The position numbers were made by a program, and so were the translations under genes. A stretch of DNA of 64,000 nt from contig NW_024466412.1 in the NCBI RefSeq assembly GCF_017591425.1, forward strand, positions 1 to 64,000, read 5' to 3'. This document shows, piece by piece, positions 24,401-36,580 of the stretch (the first letter of the stretch is position 1; each line of letters begins with the position of its first letter). The DNA is from Ochotona curzoniae (taxonomy: Eukaryota > Chordata > Mammalia > Lagomorpha > Ochotonidae). The notes beneath the pieces were generated by a model. The model had not been told where the DNA came from, ran no database searches, and was given only the letters and a program-made list of their open reading frames with translations.

Positions 24401-24758
24401 CAGCACCATGGCCTTCAGACTGTACTCACTATACTTCACCACCAGTTGATACATGCTATTTCTCACACTCTGGGAAGGTCCTCACAGACTTCTTTCTGAA
24501 GGCTCATTTCCTAAGGCTCACTGATTACCAGTAATGTCCAAAAATGGTGTCTCATTTTATTACTAAAATCATGTTGGTTTAATCTTTTACATAAACAACA
24601 AATATTGCACAGGGCACTTGTATTAAAACTTGTACATTTAAAACATAACTTTCTCTCAACTGTTTATAAATACTTCTACACAATCAATACTGCAAGGATG
24701 AGTATTTTGTAATTGTGAGTGTATCTTAAATATTCCTTTATGTTATTTACTTATTTTG
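24401..24758. other. Unassigned
   Basis: No gene or repeat recognised. Confidence 0.4.
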
Positions 24759-25070
24759 GAGGCTGGGCTTAGGCTCAACTGGCTAATCCTCCACCACCAG
24801 CACAGGTACCCCATATTGTTCTCAGTTCATGTCCCCAGCTGTGCCCCTTCACATCCAGCTCTCTGCTTAGAGCCTGGGAAAGCAGAGGAAGATTTCCCAA
24901 AGACTTGGAACCCTGTAACCACATGGAAGATCTGTAAGAGTCTCTTGGCTTCTGGCTTTGGATCATCTCAGCTCTAGCCATTGTGGCCATTTGGGGAGAA
25001 AAACAGCAGGTGGAATCTCTCTGTCTCCCCATCTCTCTGTGAATCTGCCTTTCCAAAGAAAATAAATAGG
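24759..25070 (+). mobile_element. CSINE
   Basis: Sense copy: GAGGCTGGGCTTAGGCTCAACTGG head, TCACATCCAGCTCTCTGCTTAGAGCCTGGGAAAGCAG and a TTTCCAAAGAAAATAAATAGG tail. Confidence 0.93.
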
Positions 25071-26340
25071 CAGTTCAGGTGAGCTTGGTGGAGGCATGGG
25101 TGTCTGTATGTCCCAGCCATATGGGGAGAACCCTGGGTCAGGTTAGGCTTTTTGCTTGGGATCCTAGCTACATCTGCTGCTGCCGGTAGTGGGCAGACCA
25201 TGAGCATTTCCAGGCCCAAGGCCCAAGAATTTTCTCTGTCCACAGCATTCATTCTTTGGGCGTATCAGGCAGCTCTGAGCATGTTCAGGACCCAGGCTCC
25301 ATCACTGCTGCCAATGTTGGTGGTCAGAATTCAGATGAGGCTGGGTGGAGGCATAGGTTTCTAAATCACCCAGCCACCCTGCTGGAGCTGGATGAAAATT
25401 GGGCCAGGCCAGATTTCCTGCTTGGGATCCTAGCTCTGTCCAATGCTGCCAGGTGTGGTGGGTGCCATGAGCCTGAGGTGGGTGGGTCCAGTTTGGTCTT
25501 GAGTCTCCTGGTCCAAGTCCTAGTACCCACCTATGTAGTGGATGTCAGGTCTGTTAGCCCCAAGTGTGGAGGATCCAGTGGGACCTTGGTCCTTGGGCCA
25601 GCCTGTGTGATGGGTGCAGGATCCATGAATCCCAGGGGTTGGGTGCCCAGAGGAGCCTGGGTCTTCTTCTCTACGTCACTAAGCACACTTGCATGGTCAT
25701 GGACAGGTCCTTGAGCCCTGGGGGTGGAGGTACTGGCAGGTCCCATGTTGCATGGCCTGTGTTCTTGGAGCCTCCTACAAGGTGGTCACTTTATCTGTGA
25801 TCCCCAAGAGTTTGAGGTCCGGCTTGGCCCAGGTCGCCTGGCTCAGGGGCATTAACCCACCTAGCAGAACTGGTCCTCCCCATTGTAGAGACTGGAGTAC
25901 TGAACGGCAGAGCATGGTGCACACAGAGGACAGAACAATGGACAACAACCCCAGCCTAAGGACAAAAAATATCTGGGCAATTGGACACGATAAGGCTGAT
26001 GGTGTCAGCCAAAGGACGTTAGAAGGGATTCCTCATCCATAGGTCAAGGATATCAATAGCATTTTGAAATTATCACATCCACCTGGGCAGAACCTTTGGA
26101 ACATGTGCCATCGTGAGCCTGGGTTATATCAGATGGAATTTCCTCATTGTTTTCTACTGTGATGGTGGAAGGCTGGATGGCCTATCCTCTTATCCCTCCC
26201 CTTCCCCAAGAAATGGGAAGAAGAAATAGAAAGTTTGGAAACAATGGTCACATCCACTTCTCCCTAAACCTAGATCCTTGCCACCCTGATTAACTATGTC
26301 AACACCAAGTAAATTTTAAAATTTAAATTAAGTAAATATA
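25071..26340 (+). repeat. GC-rich L1-associated module with ~255-bp imperfect tandem units
   Basis: Two imperfect units starting near 25078 and 25333 share GGTGGAGGCAT(A/G)GGT, TGCTTGGGATCCTAGCT and GGTAGTGGG/GGTGTGGTGGG, giving a spacing near 255 bp. The right end (26215-26300) has the same terminal phrase as 5090-5130 (GGAAACAATGGTC...CCACTT) and passes into A/T-rich DNA. The open frame at 25256-25714 crosses unit boundaries and looks like a by-product of GC content. Confidence 0.5.
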
Positions 26341-27059
26341 ATTTTCTAGTTTTGTCTTACCTAAATTTTTATTTTAATATGTATTTTAATATGTATTGTG
26401 TGGTGGGAGGGCAGCTCAATCTTGTGGACCTCGGATGAGTGTGGAGAGGCTCAAGAGGGGGATGTGAACATGGGGTGAGATAAATGTCTGATGGATGAGG
26501 CCAGAAGGAGTGTGTCACCCCTTGCTACCACACTGCATCAGTGCTCAAACACAGGCAGTCATTTGATATTGCTTTAGAGACACCATTATAGAATGTTCCA
26601 AATGTGTTACTTGAAAGGATTTGATTGTTCTGAGAAGTTGTTTCCTTATACAAGAGGTGAAAAGTCCTTAGCAAGGTCTATTGGTTGCCCTTGTCTACCT
26701 CAGTGTGTCCACACATCTGGGTGTTTGCTGTATAACCTATCCAGGAGTGTTGTTCACTCTGCTTTCCACATTTTGGTGAAATATCCAGTCTTCTGTTGGC
26801 TTAGGTAAACTATCTTGTTTTTTCATGTGTAACTGAGCATGCTTGCTTTTCTTGTGTGGGAGTCAGCAAGTAAAGTGGTCCAGTCCTGTAATATGTGTTC
26901 TAGATTTGATGCACACATGGCCTTATGGTTTTCCCTACAATTGGATTCAACTGCAACAATCCCCTAAGAATCCTGAATCCGTTGTTGCATGTCCTCAGAC
27001 TTAGCTCTGGTGTGCACCAGTTGCCTCCATTTCAGATTAAATTCATACATTGCTTATTT
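26341..27059. other. Unassigned
   Basis: No gene recognised; no SINE until 27060. Confidence 0.4.
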
Positions 27060-27195
27060 CAGTGCATGTGCCAGTGTGTGAAGCTGCCTGCTCAGTCCAC
27101 AAGTGGAGCAGCTGGGACATAAACTGTTGCTGGTGTTGGATGCTGCCACTTGCAGGCCAAGGATTAGACTGTTGAACCACTATGCTGGTCCTCTT
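27060..27195 (-). mobile_element. Partial old SINE, antisense
   Basis: GGAGCAGCTGGGACATAAAC, GGTGTTGGATGCTGCCACTTGCAGGC and a GTTGAACCACTATGCTGGTCC end resemble the head half of the older CSINE subfamily in reverse. Confidence 0.6.
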
Positions 27196-27388
27196 CCACA
27201 CATTGTAACTTCTGTGATGGTAGGAACTCTCTCAGACTGCTCATATTGTGTCTAGCATGCAAAAGTGTTTTCATATGCGACAATGTATGAATCCATTAAG
27301 TGAAGACATTTACAGTGTACAAATCCCATTTATGGTACAATGTATAGTTTTGGATACTGCTGGTAACTTCACAGATATAATATATGTT

Positions 27389-27660
27389 GGGGCTGACCCA
27401 GTGGCTCAACAAACCTGCAACCTGTGTCCCTGACAATCCATTTGGGTGACACTCCCAATGGATGCTCCACTCCTAATCTGGTTCTCTGCTTGTGTCCTGG
27501 GAAAGCAACAGGGGATGATTTAAGCCCTTGGGACCTGACTCCCACTGGGAGAACCCAGGAGAGGCTCCTCTTACTCATTTGGGGAATGAACCAGTAGATA
27601 GAATGTCTTTATCTCTTCTTCTCTTCTACAAATTCTTCCTTTCAAATAAAATAAAATCCC
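27389..27660 (+). mobile_element. CSINE, diverged
   Basis: Sense copy: GGGGCTGACCCAGTGGCTCAAC head, GTCCTGGGAAAGCAACAGGGGATGA, and a CTTTCAAATAAAATAAAATCCC tail. Confidence 0.88.
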
Positions 27661-27745
27661 TACATATAAATTTATTACATATATAATATATAATTACATA
27701 TTAAGGTTAACATTAAAAACACATATTCAAAACAGCTCTATTTTT

Positions 27746-28070
27746 TTAAGATTTATTTTTATTATTTTTTTATTGGAAAGGCGGATATACAGAGAGGAGA
27801 GACAGAGAGGAAGATCTTCCGTCCGATGATTCACTCCCCAAGTGAGCGCAACGGGCCGATACTATGCCAATCCGAAGCCAGGAGCCTCTTCCGGGTCTCC
27901 CACGCGGGTGCAGGTTCCCAAAGCTTTGGGCCATCCTCGACTGCTTTCCCAGGCCACAGGCAGGGAGCTGGAAGGGAAGCGGGGCTGCCGGGATTAGAAC
28001 CGGCGCCCATATGGGATCCCGGGCGTGCAAGGCGAGGACCTTTAACCACTTGCGCCACCGCGCCGGGCCC
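27746..28070 (-). mobile_element. Young CSINE, full length, antisense, with target-site duplication
   Basis: Nearly undamaged: the head complement GCGCCACCGCGCCGGGCCC, the intact B-box region GGATTAGAACCGGCGCCCATATG, and many CpGs. The 18-bp duplication CAAAACAGCTCTATTTTT at 27728-27745 recurs with one change at 28071-28088. Almost the same sequence, inverted, lies at 33161-33493. Confidence 0.97.
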
Positions 28071-28088
28071 CAAAACAGGTCTATTTTT

Positions 28089-29428
28089 ATCACTAAAATT
28101 TCATCCAGATTTTTCATATATTGATTTATTTTATTCAATGGAGACAACTTGATTTCTCCATTTGTATTTCATTCCCTAAATATCAAGTACATCCAGGGCA
28201 GTACCAGACACAAGATCAAAACCAAGATTGTAATCTGACTTCTCCAGGGATATCAGACACTTTCTGATTTGAGCACCTACATATCCAATCAGTTCAGAAG
28301 GGAATTTCAATGAGAAGTGGATCTAGTGCTCCATCTCAGCCTCTGTGGTACGAGTTACATGCTTCCCAAGTGGTGTCTTAGCTGATGCACCAAATGCTCA
28401 TCCTACTAGTCACTTTACAAATGACATTATGAAAACTGATACAAATTCTTTTCAGCCACATCTCTTCTCCACAAAACATAAAACAAGTTTGATAATGCAA
28501 CACAATATATATGTACATATGTGTGTATAGATATAACATATATAATTGTTGAAGAACAAATAGCATAACCCACCATATCTCCAAAATTCATAAACATAGA
28601 GTGAAAAAGATGACTTACTCTTGTGCAAAATAAATAAAAGTCTGTACACATGAGGGGTTTTAATGAATATAACTTTATATGAGAAAAACTTGTGCATGCT
28701 GTTCAATAATGTTTGGATCTTAATAAACTGAATTGTAAACTCTTTTATCCCTGTGAATATTTGGAAAAGCTCTCATAATAAGCTCACTCAGAAAGCTCTA
28801 ATGTAACAGCATGCCATTGTCTTAGTCACTTCTATTTACTTAGGTCACATTACTAAGTAAATTTTTAGTCACTAATATTTTTAGTGTATATATAGAGTTG
28901 AATAGAAATCCCCATAAAATATCTTTGAATAGTATGTCTCATCATTCGCAAAAGTTTCTGAACATCCATCTGAGATTCCTGCTCCCACCACCAGCCCTGG
29001 TAAAACCATTAATCTCTCATCCATTTCAGAAACTGGCACCTAGGACATTTGTTTAAAGGGAGTTATAAAAAATTAGGTCTTCTTGTATGGTTTCTGCTAT
29101 GTAGCATAACGTTTTTAAAGGTTATCGTGAATTTGTAAAGCAAAACTACAATAGTATTGCTGCTTTCTAGGTATGAATAAGTATTTAACAAAACTGAAAG
29201 TTAGAGCACCCTTCAAATATTCTCTCCATAAGAACCAACCATTCTTTTGCACAAGATACAAAACAATAGCACATTAGTTTTTGAGTTTTTGTTTGCTTGT
29301 TTGTTTGTATTAGGAATAGGTCTATGACTCTTATTAAAATCACAAGATGATTTAAGGAAACTGGAAAAAGTGAACACAAATAAAGATAACAGCAGGACAA
29401 GTATCATCACACAGGTGTGCATGTTTCT
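28089..29428. other. Unassigned AT-rich stretch
   Basis: No gene or clear repeat recognised. It includes TATATG-rich DNA at 28506-28545. Confidence 0.4.
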
Positions 29429-29756
29429 TTTTTTTAAGATTTATTTATTTAGTTTTATGAAGTCAGATATACAGAGAGGAGAGACAGAGAGGAAGATCTT
29501 CCATGCCATGATTCACTGCCCAAGTGAGCTCAACGGCCGGTGCTGTGCCAATCTGAAGTTGGGAACCAGGAAACTCTTCCGGGTCTCCCACACGGGTGCA
29601 GGGTCCCAATGCTTTGGGCCATCCTTGACTGCTTTCCCAGGCCACAAGCAGGGAGCTGGATGGGAATTATAGCTGCTGGGATTAAAACTGATGCCCATAT
29701 GGGATCCGGAAGCATTCAAGGTGAGGACGTTAGCCACTAGGCCACACTGCCGGGCC
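29429..29756 (-). mobile_element. CSINE, full length, antisense
   Basis: TTTTTTTTAAGATTTATTTATTT tail, GTCAGATATACAGAGAGGAGAGACAGAG, and a CTAGGCCACACTGCCGGGCC head end. Short flanking similarity ATGTTTCT on both sides. Confidence 0.95.
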
Positions 29757-29884
29757 ACAACATATGTTTCTAATGTGGTACTAATGCTTGAACAGACTGT
29801 ATAAATTAAAACAAGCCACTCCATTTTCTAACACTCAATGGAATTAAGAATTAAAGCTAAGGTAATAAAAGCATTTTCTTCTTT

Positions 29885-31780
29885 TCCCAAAATGATTTTA
29901 TTGTCCAAATGCAGTGTTACACATAATCACCAAAACTGGCTAAATGCATTTTTAATAAAGAGCGTCAGAGCTTAAGAGGGTCATTACTCACACAGTCAAT
30001 TAACCAAAAATGTAATTGTTCAGAAGTCCATTTATTTAAAGTCAGATTTCCTAACTTTGCTATGATGGATAACTTTGCACCTCTTGTTGAAATAGCAAGA
30101 CCTTTAAAGAAAGCTAACTAGGTAAAATTTCTATGATCTCTATATGTTTTGCATCATACTAACTTCCAAATGACTAAAACAAAATTAAAATATTTATAAT
30201 CTTTCAATTTCTACAACAAAACTAAGTGTTATAAACAGATATAGTTATAAGAAAGTACTCCCTATGTTATAGTACATTCCAAAATTTTAAATCTTCAAAA
30301 ACCGAATTGGAAGTATGATTTATTACAGCCCCAATAATTGGTATATGATACCTTTTTCTTCTTGTAACCCCAATGCTTCACGTTTCAGACTTCAAAGTCA
30401 ATTCAATTAGACATTAAAATTTCTCTCATTAACTCAGTTATCAATGAAACTTGAAGTATAAAGGTAGTATTAACTACCTTATTAAAATTTGTTAAGTATT
30501 GAGTATCAAAAAGACCTATAAGCTTGAAATAGAAACCATTCACTAATCTAATAAAATATATACGAAACATATTAAGTCCATTTAATCCTAACATTTTGAA
30601 TCCACAAATGCACACTACCTTTAAAAAGATGAAATAATAAAAAGGTCAAATGGTTTACTTCAGAGAACTATTTACAACACCATGTGCAAAGAGTAACTTG
30701 GTTTTGCAAGCAGACTGCAAAACTCCTATGATGACCTCTCAGGAAATGCAAATTTCCCTGGTAACAAATAGCAGCAAAATTTCTATATTTTAAAGAATTG
30801 ATCCATGAAATTTGCTGATGAACAGAAAACATAGTCAGTAACACTGTTGATTGTCAGAACTGATTCCCTCAAAAACCCTGTATTCACAACAGCAACGACT
30901 TATAATTAATAAGGGGAATTAAAAGTTGCTGAACTCAACAATCCCTTCAGTTAAGCAAACAGACCCTTCATAGAGCTGTCCAACATTGCCCAAACTGTCC
31001 ATCCTTTGGTGGAACCAGTCAGCTTCATGAATTGTAGTTTGTATTATCAAGTCCAGTGCTGACTCAGAGGGTAGCTTGTCCCATGGTGCTAACCCAGCAG
31101 TCTTGGGACTTCCCATGGGCAGGTGAGAGAAAACTTGAGAGAAGGCTGACATATTTGACTGGGACACATTAATCAGCCTGCAGGTCGATCCTCCTTTAGG
31201 AATGAACTCCCTTGCAGTAGGATTTGGTGTCTTTCTTCTCTGAGAGATGCTGAGGGTATCAACATTAAACAAGGATGAAGCAGGTCAAGTGAGAGGATCC
31301 TGTCCTGCACATGGCTTGGCACCATCATTTAGAAGGTTTGGGGAGCTGCAACTATTAGTCTTTCTCTGCATCAAAGGATATTTTGCTTCTACACGTCTTC
31401 CAAATCCATTGATGCCCTTAAAGCTGGTGCTGAAATAGGAATCTGTGAGACTTGTACAGGTCAAAGTATTCCCACCCAATGCAGGGAATGCTAGCCAGAT
31501 CTGGTGCCCGGGGTGCCCAGCTCCTACTTCTTGGGCCGTGGGGGCGGCCCAGCACCCCCATTCCTGGGACCTGTCCTGATGGAAAGCTGTCCATGGGCGC
31601 GCCTGCCGGAGCCAGGGGAACGCTGTTGGTATGGAGGCTGAGGCCCGGGGCGGCCAGGGTGCTGCAATGGCAGTTGGGTCCTCATGCAAGAACTGACACT
31701 CCTCCCTGTAGAAGCAAATATTATCCTTCATGGTGGCCACCGCTGCCACCACCACTGCAGCTGACACCCAACCAGGGACA
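29885..31780 (-). pseudogene. PAN3: Processed pseudogene of PAN3 (N-terminal region) with a divergent 3' part
   Basis: PAN3 is the adaptor subunit of the PAN2-PAN3 poly(A) deadenylase; its N-terminus carries a CCCH zinc finger and a PAM2 motif. On the minus strand the frame from about 31767 reads CFYREECQFLHED (second half of the finger; the first cysteine is lost), then TSLTDSYFSTSFKGINGFG, EAKYPLMQR, DPLT, an in-frame TGA at 31285-31287, and PASSLF...ISQRRKTPNPTA, EFIPKGGST and VSQSNMSAFSQVFSH. Sequence belonging to several PAN3 exons is joined without introns, as in a retrocopy. After LAP (about 31085) the reading leaves PAN3 and continues 55 codons to a stop at 30919 in sequence I cannot place. 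It is followed by an AT-rich, UTR-like stretch with an AATAAA at 29905-29910 (minus strand). Parent identity is confident; the 3' half is not. Confidence 0.85.
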
Positions 31781-32007
31781 ACCCAGACCCTGCGGCCAGG
31801 CCGTGACCTTCACCAGTGAGGAGAAAGAGGAGCAGGAGGACAAAGAGGAGGTGGTGGGCAAAGGGGGTAGAGAGGAGGCCAACATCACTGCCCATAGCAA
31901 TGCCGCAGCAACCACAGACCAGGGAGGGAAGGAAGGCACAGCTGCTGGGCAGGGTGGGTCTGTCCTGCAGCAGGAGTAGGAGGAACCCAGGGAGCCCAGA
32001 GAGGGAC
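31781..32007. other. GC-rich, purine-biased stretch upstream of the PAN3 retrocopy
   Basis: The plus strand is rich in GAGGAG and GGAGGACAAAGAGG. It may be the degraded GC-rich 5' end of the PAN3 transcript, since the parent N-terminus and 5' UTR are very GC-rich, but no residue match extends here. Confidence 0.35.
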
Positions 32008-32190
32008 TAGAGGTCTTCCATTCATTGGTTCACTCCCCAAATGGCTGCAGCTTAGCTGAGCTGAGCAAAAATTTCCACCAAGTCACCCATATGAGTGCAG
32101 GGGTCCAAGGATTTGGGCCATTCTGTGAGCCAGATCAAATTGGAGCATCTGGAACACTAACAGGTGCCTATATGGGATTCTTGTGCTTCA
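32008..32190 (-). mobile_element. Partial CSINE, antisense
   Basis: AGAGGTCTTCCATTCATTGGTTCACTCCCCAAATGG through GGTGCCTATATGGGATTC; the tail and part of the middle are missing. Confidence 0.8.
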
Positions 32191-33143
32191 GCACCAGTCA
32201 CCAATACCTGAATCTTCATCATTTCTTTTAGATCATTCTAAATTTATACTTCAGCTCCTTCTATAGATTCATCAAAGCCTTGGTCATGGTGCTTTTTCTG
32301 GCCTATACAAGCCTTCCTTACTCAGTCACAGCCTGATTTGCCAAAAATCTAGCTGTCACTGATACAACTCCAAGTTCATTGTAGTTATGTGCACATCAAA
32401 TTCTTTCCTATCTCAAAGAAAATTGAGGAGACAGGTAGGAATCCTGTAACTCACAATCAGATAAGCCAGCATGCACTCACTATTCTCACTATTCTCACAA
32501 ACAAGGCATCGGGAAAAAGCCATGAGTAACTTGAAAGGCTACAGCAAGGTCTACACTCTCAGTGTATCAGTGATTTGGAATATAGTGCCATAATGTTGGT
32601 GCATTATTAAATCTGGGCAAAGAAAAAAAATCTGAGAGCAGGGTGTGTGGAAAGCTGGAAAATCACCCCAATGTTGCCATGACTGAGCAGAAAATGACAA
32701 ATGTCTCATCTCATCTTAGTGTAGACCTAAACAAATAATGGGTTTGCTGAGGGAATAATCCATCCAAATGCCATCAACAATTTCACCTCTAGCATTCTTG
32801 GTGTCTGCGAGGCATTACCTCAAATTGAAGGAGAGGAAAGTCATTTCATGGAGGCATGGATCCAGGATGCTGCTTTGCTTCCCAGAGTGAAAATCACGTT
32901 CCTCCTTCTCTTCCCTCATTGCTTTAGACAGGTGCAGGACTCTGAGGAATATGGAAGGGTGAATTTCTTGCATTACAAAATGGGATTCTTTCTCAAGCTT
33001 TGGAAAACGACTTTAAAAATTACTAATGCTTGCATGCCTTCGAATAAATTTGCAGATGATCATTGGATAGTCCAAAAATTGGTACATTTTCCCAGTCTTT
33101 TTCATTTGGTTGCAAACCACCCCAAAGTCTCATCTGCTCTGTT
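32191..33143. other. Unassigned
   Basis: No gene recognised. The open frame starting at 32848 runs on into the SINE at 33161 and is not credible as a gene. Confidence 0.4.
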
Positions 33144-33160
33144 GAAAATTGTTCTGTTTG

Positions 33161-33493
33161 GGCCCGGCGCGGTGGCGCAAGGGGTTAAAGGTCCTCGCCT
33201 TGCACGCCCGGGATCCCATATGGGCGCCGGTTCTAATCCCGGCAGCCCCGCTTCCCTTCCAGCTCCCTGCCTGTGGCCCGGGAAAGCAGTCGAGGATGGC
33301 CCAAAGCTTTGGGAACCTGCACCCGCGTGGGAGACCCAGAAGAGGCTCCTGGCTTCGGATTGGCATAGTATCGGCCCGTTGCGCTCACTTGGGGAGTGAA
33401 TCATGGGACAGAAGATCTTCTTCTCTCTCTCTCCTCTCTGTATATCTGCCTTTCCAATGAAAAAAATAATAAAAATAAATCTTTAAAAAAAAA
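33161..33493 (+). mobile_element. Young CSINE, full length, sense, with target-site duplication
   Basis: Head GGCCCGGCGCGGTGGCGCAAG contains a pol III A-box; GGTTCTAATCC is the B-box. CATATGGGCGCCGG and CCGCGTGGGAGACCC are intact, and the tail is AAAATAATAAAAATAAATC. The 17-bp duplication GAAAATTGTTCTGTTTG lies at 33144-33160 and 33494-33510, without mismatch. High CpG content marks a recent insertion. Confidence 0.98.
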
Positions 33494-33510
33494 GAAAATT
33501 GTTCTGTTTG

Positions 33511-35689
33511 ACAAAACACCTAGTGTGTCACACAGCATGATGTGGAGAAATAGAAGCATCTCAAATAGGAGCACTTTGAGCTGCTCCTATTTCTCAATTA
33601 CATATTATTTTTTCTTATTCTTATTTGTTTCAAATTGTTCTGAGAGGTTTCTAAAGTTGATACCACAGTTGTTTGAAACATATATTTCTCACTCATAGCA
33701 TCATCTCGATCATCCCAAGTGCCCTAGAACTTGCAGACACCTTTCACGTAAGCAGGAAACATATTCTGTGGTATTCCTGATGCTATTGCGTCCAGCTCAC
33801 AGTTTTCTTCTATCCCGTAGCACTTCTGAAGTCAAATCTGTATTTGATGTCCGTAGAATATCTTGAGATATATTCCGGGAACTCCCTTGCATGCTGACCT
33901 GAGTAGCCCTATGGATTTATCAATCTCCATCTTCCATATCACTGGCCCTGAGACTTTGTGCAAAAGCCTTCTTCAGATTCTCCCCATGACTATCTAATAT
34001 TTCTTTGCTAACATTTGCTTCTAAGAACAGAGTCAAATCTGCTTTATAGACTTGCTGTTCTTTTAGTTGCACCAATTCTCCAATGTATTTAGGTGGATGC
34101 AAGCCCTGGCCCCTGATCATTGGAAAAAGTTGATCAATTTAACCATCTGGCATTTCCCCCTTAGCACAAACATGGGATAACATTTCTGTTATAATTAAAG
34201 CAAAAAAGATGCAGTGTGTGCATCGGATATTGATGCCTGACTGGTTAGGAGAGAATTCATGCTAAACCACTGTATTTCTCATTTGCTAACCGTAAGCTGA
34301 TGGTTCTGTATAACTACAAATAAGTAGTACAGCACCTGTCACCTAACTGGGGATATGTGGAAGTCGGGAAAAGGCAAGCCTTGGCAAGGCATCTCTTGTG
34401 GGTGATTCTGGGTACACTGGGATGATCTATCCTGTGGTCTTCTCCATAAATTTCTGGGAAGAAAGTAAGCTGAAGTGGAGAGGAGAATTCCAGTAGGCAT
34501 GGCATTCAAAAGAAATCAAGTCAATTTCTGAAAGAGCTAGTTAAGGAAAGGTGGGCAAGAATGCTGATGGTGCTAAATCAGGCTGCATTCTGGTTACACC
34601 TGTCTTTGTGTAGGTTTCACCTAGGATACTTGCAAAGGAGTCTTTATCCTGGAAGGAAGAACAACTATTCATCTTTCTCTATGGTGATAGGGAAGCACTG
34701 TAGTTAGATGTCATTTCAAATGTTGTTGGATGTGACACTGATAGATGGAATGCTTGATCTCTCTGTCAGAGACCTTGTGTTCTGTACTGAGAGCCCAATG
34801 GTGCTCAGCTTCTGGTGTTCCTTGGCAGGAACTCCTGCCTTTCCAGAGTGCAGTCAGTTTCTCTGCCCATCTGGGGCTCTTTGTGTAACCACTGACCATG
34901 TGGACAGTCCAGGGAAGTCTTTTACTTCAAGGAGGAGAACCATGTTGGATTCTAACCTCAGTCTGTAAGTGTATTTTAGCTCCATGGAGAAATCCTGGTA
35001 GGTGGTCAGAGAGAGCCAAAACTGCAACAAGGAGAAGTTCTCAGAACATCAGGGGAAGCTTACTGAACAGTTTCTTTGTTCACCTGCTTCAGGTACTGTG
35101 ATTCACCTCCCACAACATGTTATTCAGCTAAGTCAACTAACATGATGTGAAAAAGGTCATGACAAACCTCACATACCTTGGTAGATAAAAACTACTGCTA
35201 GGGAGTGTGAAGAATGCTTCATACAGTATGTAGCTGCACATGGGTACACACATGTGAGCTTTTCTTTACCTTTCAATGACTGTGACCAGAAATATCCCTG
35301 AACAGGTAATGCAATCAGGAAATGTTTGCTGGATTAAACTTCACACTTTTTTTCACCATTCAGCTGTGATTTGGGAACCATCCAAGCACAAAATTACAAG
35401 GAAAATTTTCTCTAGTTTGTAGAAATTGGTGAAGAATGCTGGGAATATTTTACAACCTGTAGTTTCTGGTTTAATATAAATTCACGTCTCCATTCATATT
35501 TTTCAGAGTCCTGGAAAATACAATAAAACAAATGGTCTCACCATTCTCAATGAATATGAGTCCCATGTATGAGTTATGCACAACTTTCTGTTTTGTTTTT
35601 ATAGCAACCCTTATGTTATATAGCTGATTTCTTTCTTATGTCATTGACAAATCTTGAAATGTACACAGTGAAAGGAAGAAATTATTATA
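33511..35689. other. Unassigned region with a short protein-like minus-strand frame
   Basis: No repeat recognised over most of this stretch. The minus strand at 33920-34120 reads PPKYIGELVQLKEQQVYKAD and on to FAQSLRASDMEDGD, which has normal protein composition and could be a decayed exon or retrocopy piece. I cannot assign it. Confidence 0.3.
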
Positions 35690-36225
35690 TTCCTCCAAAT
35701 TGGGAACTATCAAAGAAATGAACAGATACGTGGACACATATAATTTACCAACATTTAGCCATATGGATCCACAAAACCTAAATAAACCAATAACCAAGAT
35801 GCTGGTTGTATCAGTTGTATACAGACCTCCCAAAAAAAAAAAGCCCACGATCAGATAGGTTCATTACTGAAACCTACAAAACCTTTAAGAAAGAACAAAT
35901 ATCAATTTGTCTCCAACTATCAAAACAATTGAATGAGAGGATCCTTTCCAAACACATCCTTATGAGAACCAGAGAAAGACACAACAACAAGAAGAGAATT
36001 ACAGGCCAATATGCTTGACCTTGAGGCAAAAATCCTCAAGAAAATACTAAAGCAATAACACATCAAAAGGATTGCCCACCCTGACCAAATGGGATTTTTC
36101 CCAGTCATCTAAATGAGGATTAATATAAAGGAAACAGTAAGTGTGATACATCACATGAAAAATAATAGCTTTGAAATATTGTTTATCTCAAAAATGTAGA
36201 GAAAGCATTTGATAAAAACAACGTT
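35690..36225 (+). mobile_element. Old L1 ORF2 fragment around the RT domain, sense
   Basis: Frame-broken ORF2: AATGAACAGATACGTGGACAC, AAACCTACAAAACCTTTAAGAAAGAA, AATTACAGGCCAATATGCTTGA, GACCAAATGGGATTTTTCCCAG and GAGAAAGCATTTGATAAAA, which correspond to the region before and into RT motif A. Several deletions. Confidence 0.85.
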
Positions 36226-36362
36226 CTTTCCTGATTAAAAACACCAGCCTTCCCTCTTCTTTCCTTCCTTCTTTCCTGCCTTCCCTTTTTTATGTAGCAT
36301 CTTCATGTGTTTTATTGTGTGTAGGTTTCTTTGAATTTCTCCTGCTTGATGTTCATTTAATT

Positions 36363-36580
36363 TAAAAAAAAAAAAAACAGATTTACAGATATATATAGAG
36401 AAGGAGATACAGAAAGAAACATCCTTCCTTAACTGGATCACTCCCAAAATGACCACAGTGTCCAGAACAAAACCAATCTGAAGCCAGAAGCCAGAGGAGA
36501 TGCATAGGAATGGAATAGCTGGGACATGAACCAGCGTGTTAAGGTGAGGCCTTTAGCCACAAGGCTACAATGCTAGGCCT
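36363..36580 (-). mobile_element. CSINE, internally deleted, antisense
   Basis: AACAGATTTACAGATATATATAGAG tail side, AACCAATCTGAAGCCAGAAGCC, then a deletion to GGAATGGAATAGCTGGGACATGAACC and a CCACAAGGCTACAATGCTAGGCC head. Confidence 0.85.

Noticed and set aside
25256..25714. 152-codon plus-strand frame as a gene
   Set aside because: It spans the boundaries of imperfect GC-rich repeat units and has no domain; GC-rich DNA has few stops by chance.
32848..33399. 183-codon plus-strand frame as a gene
   Set aside because: Its second half is the young SINE at 33161-33493 read through; the first half has no recognisable homology.
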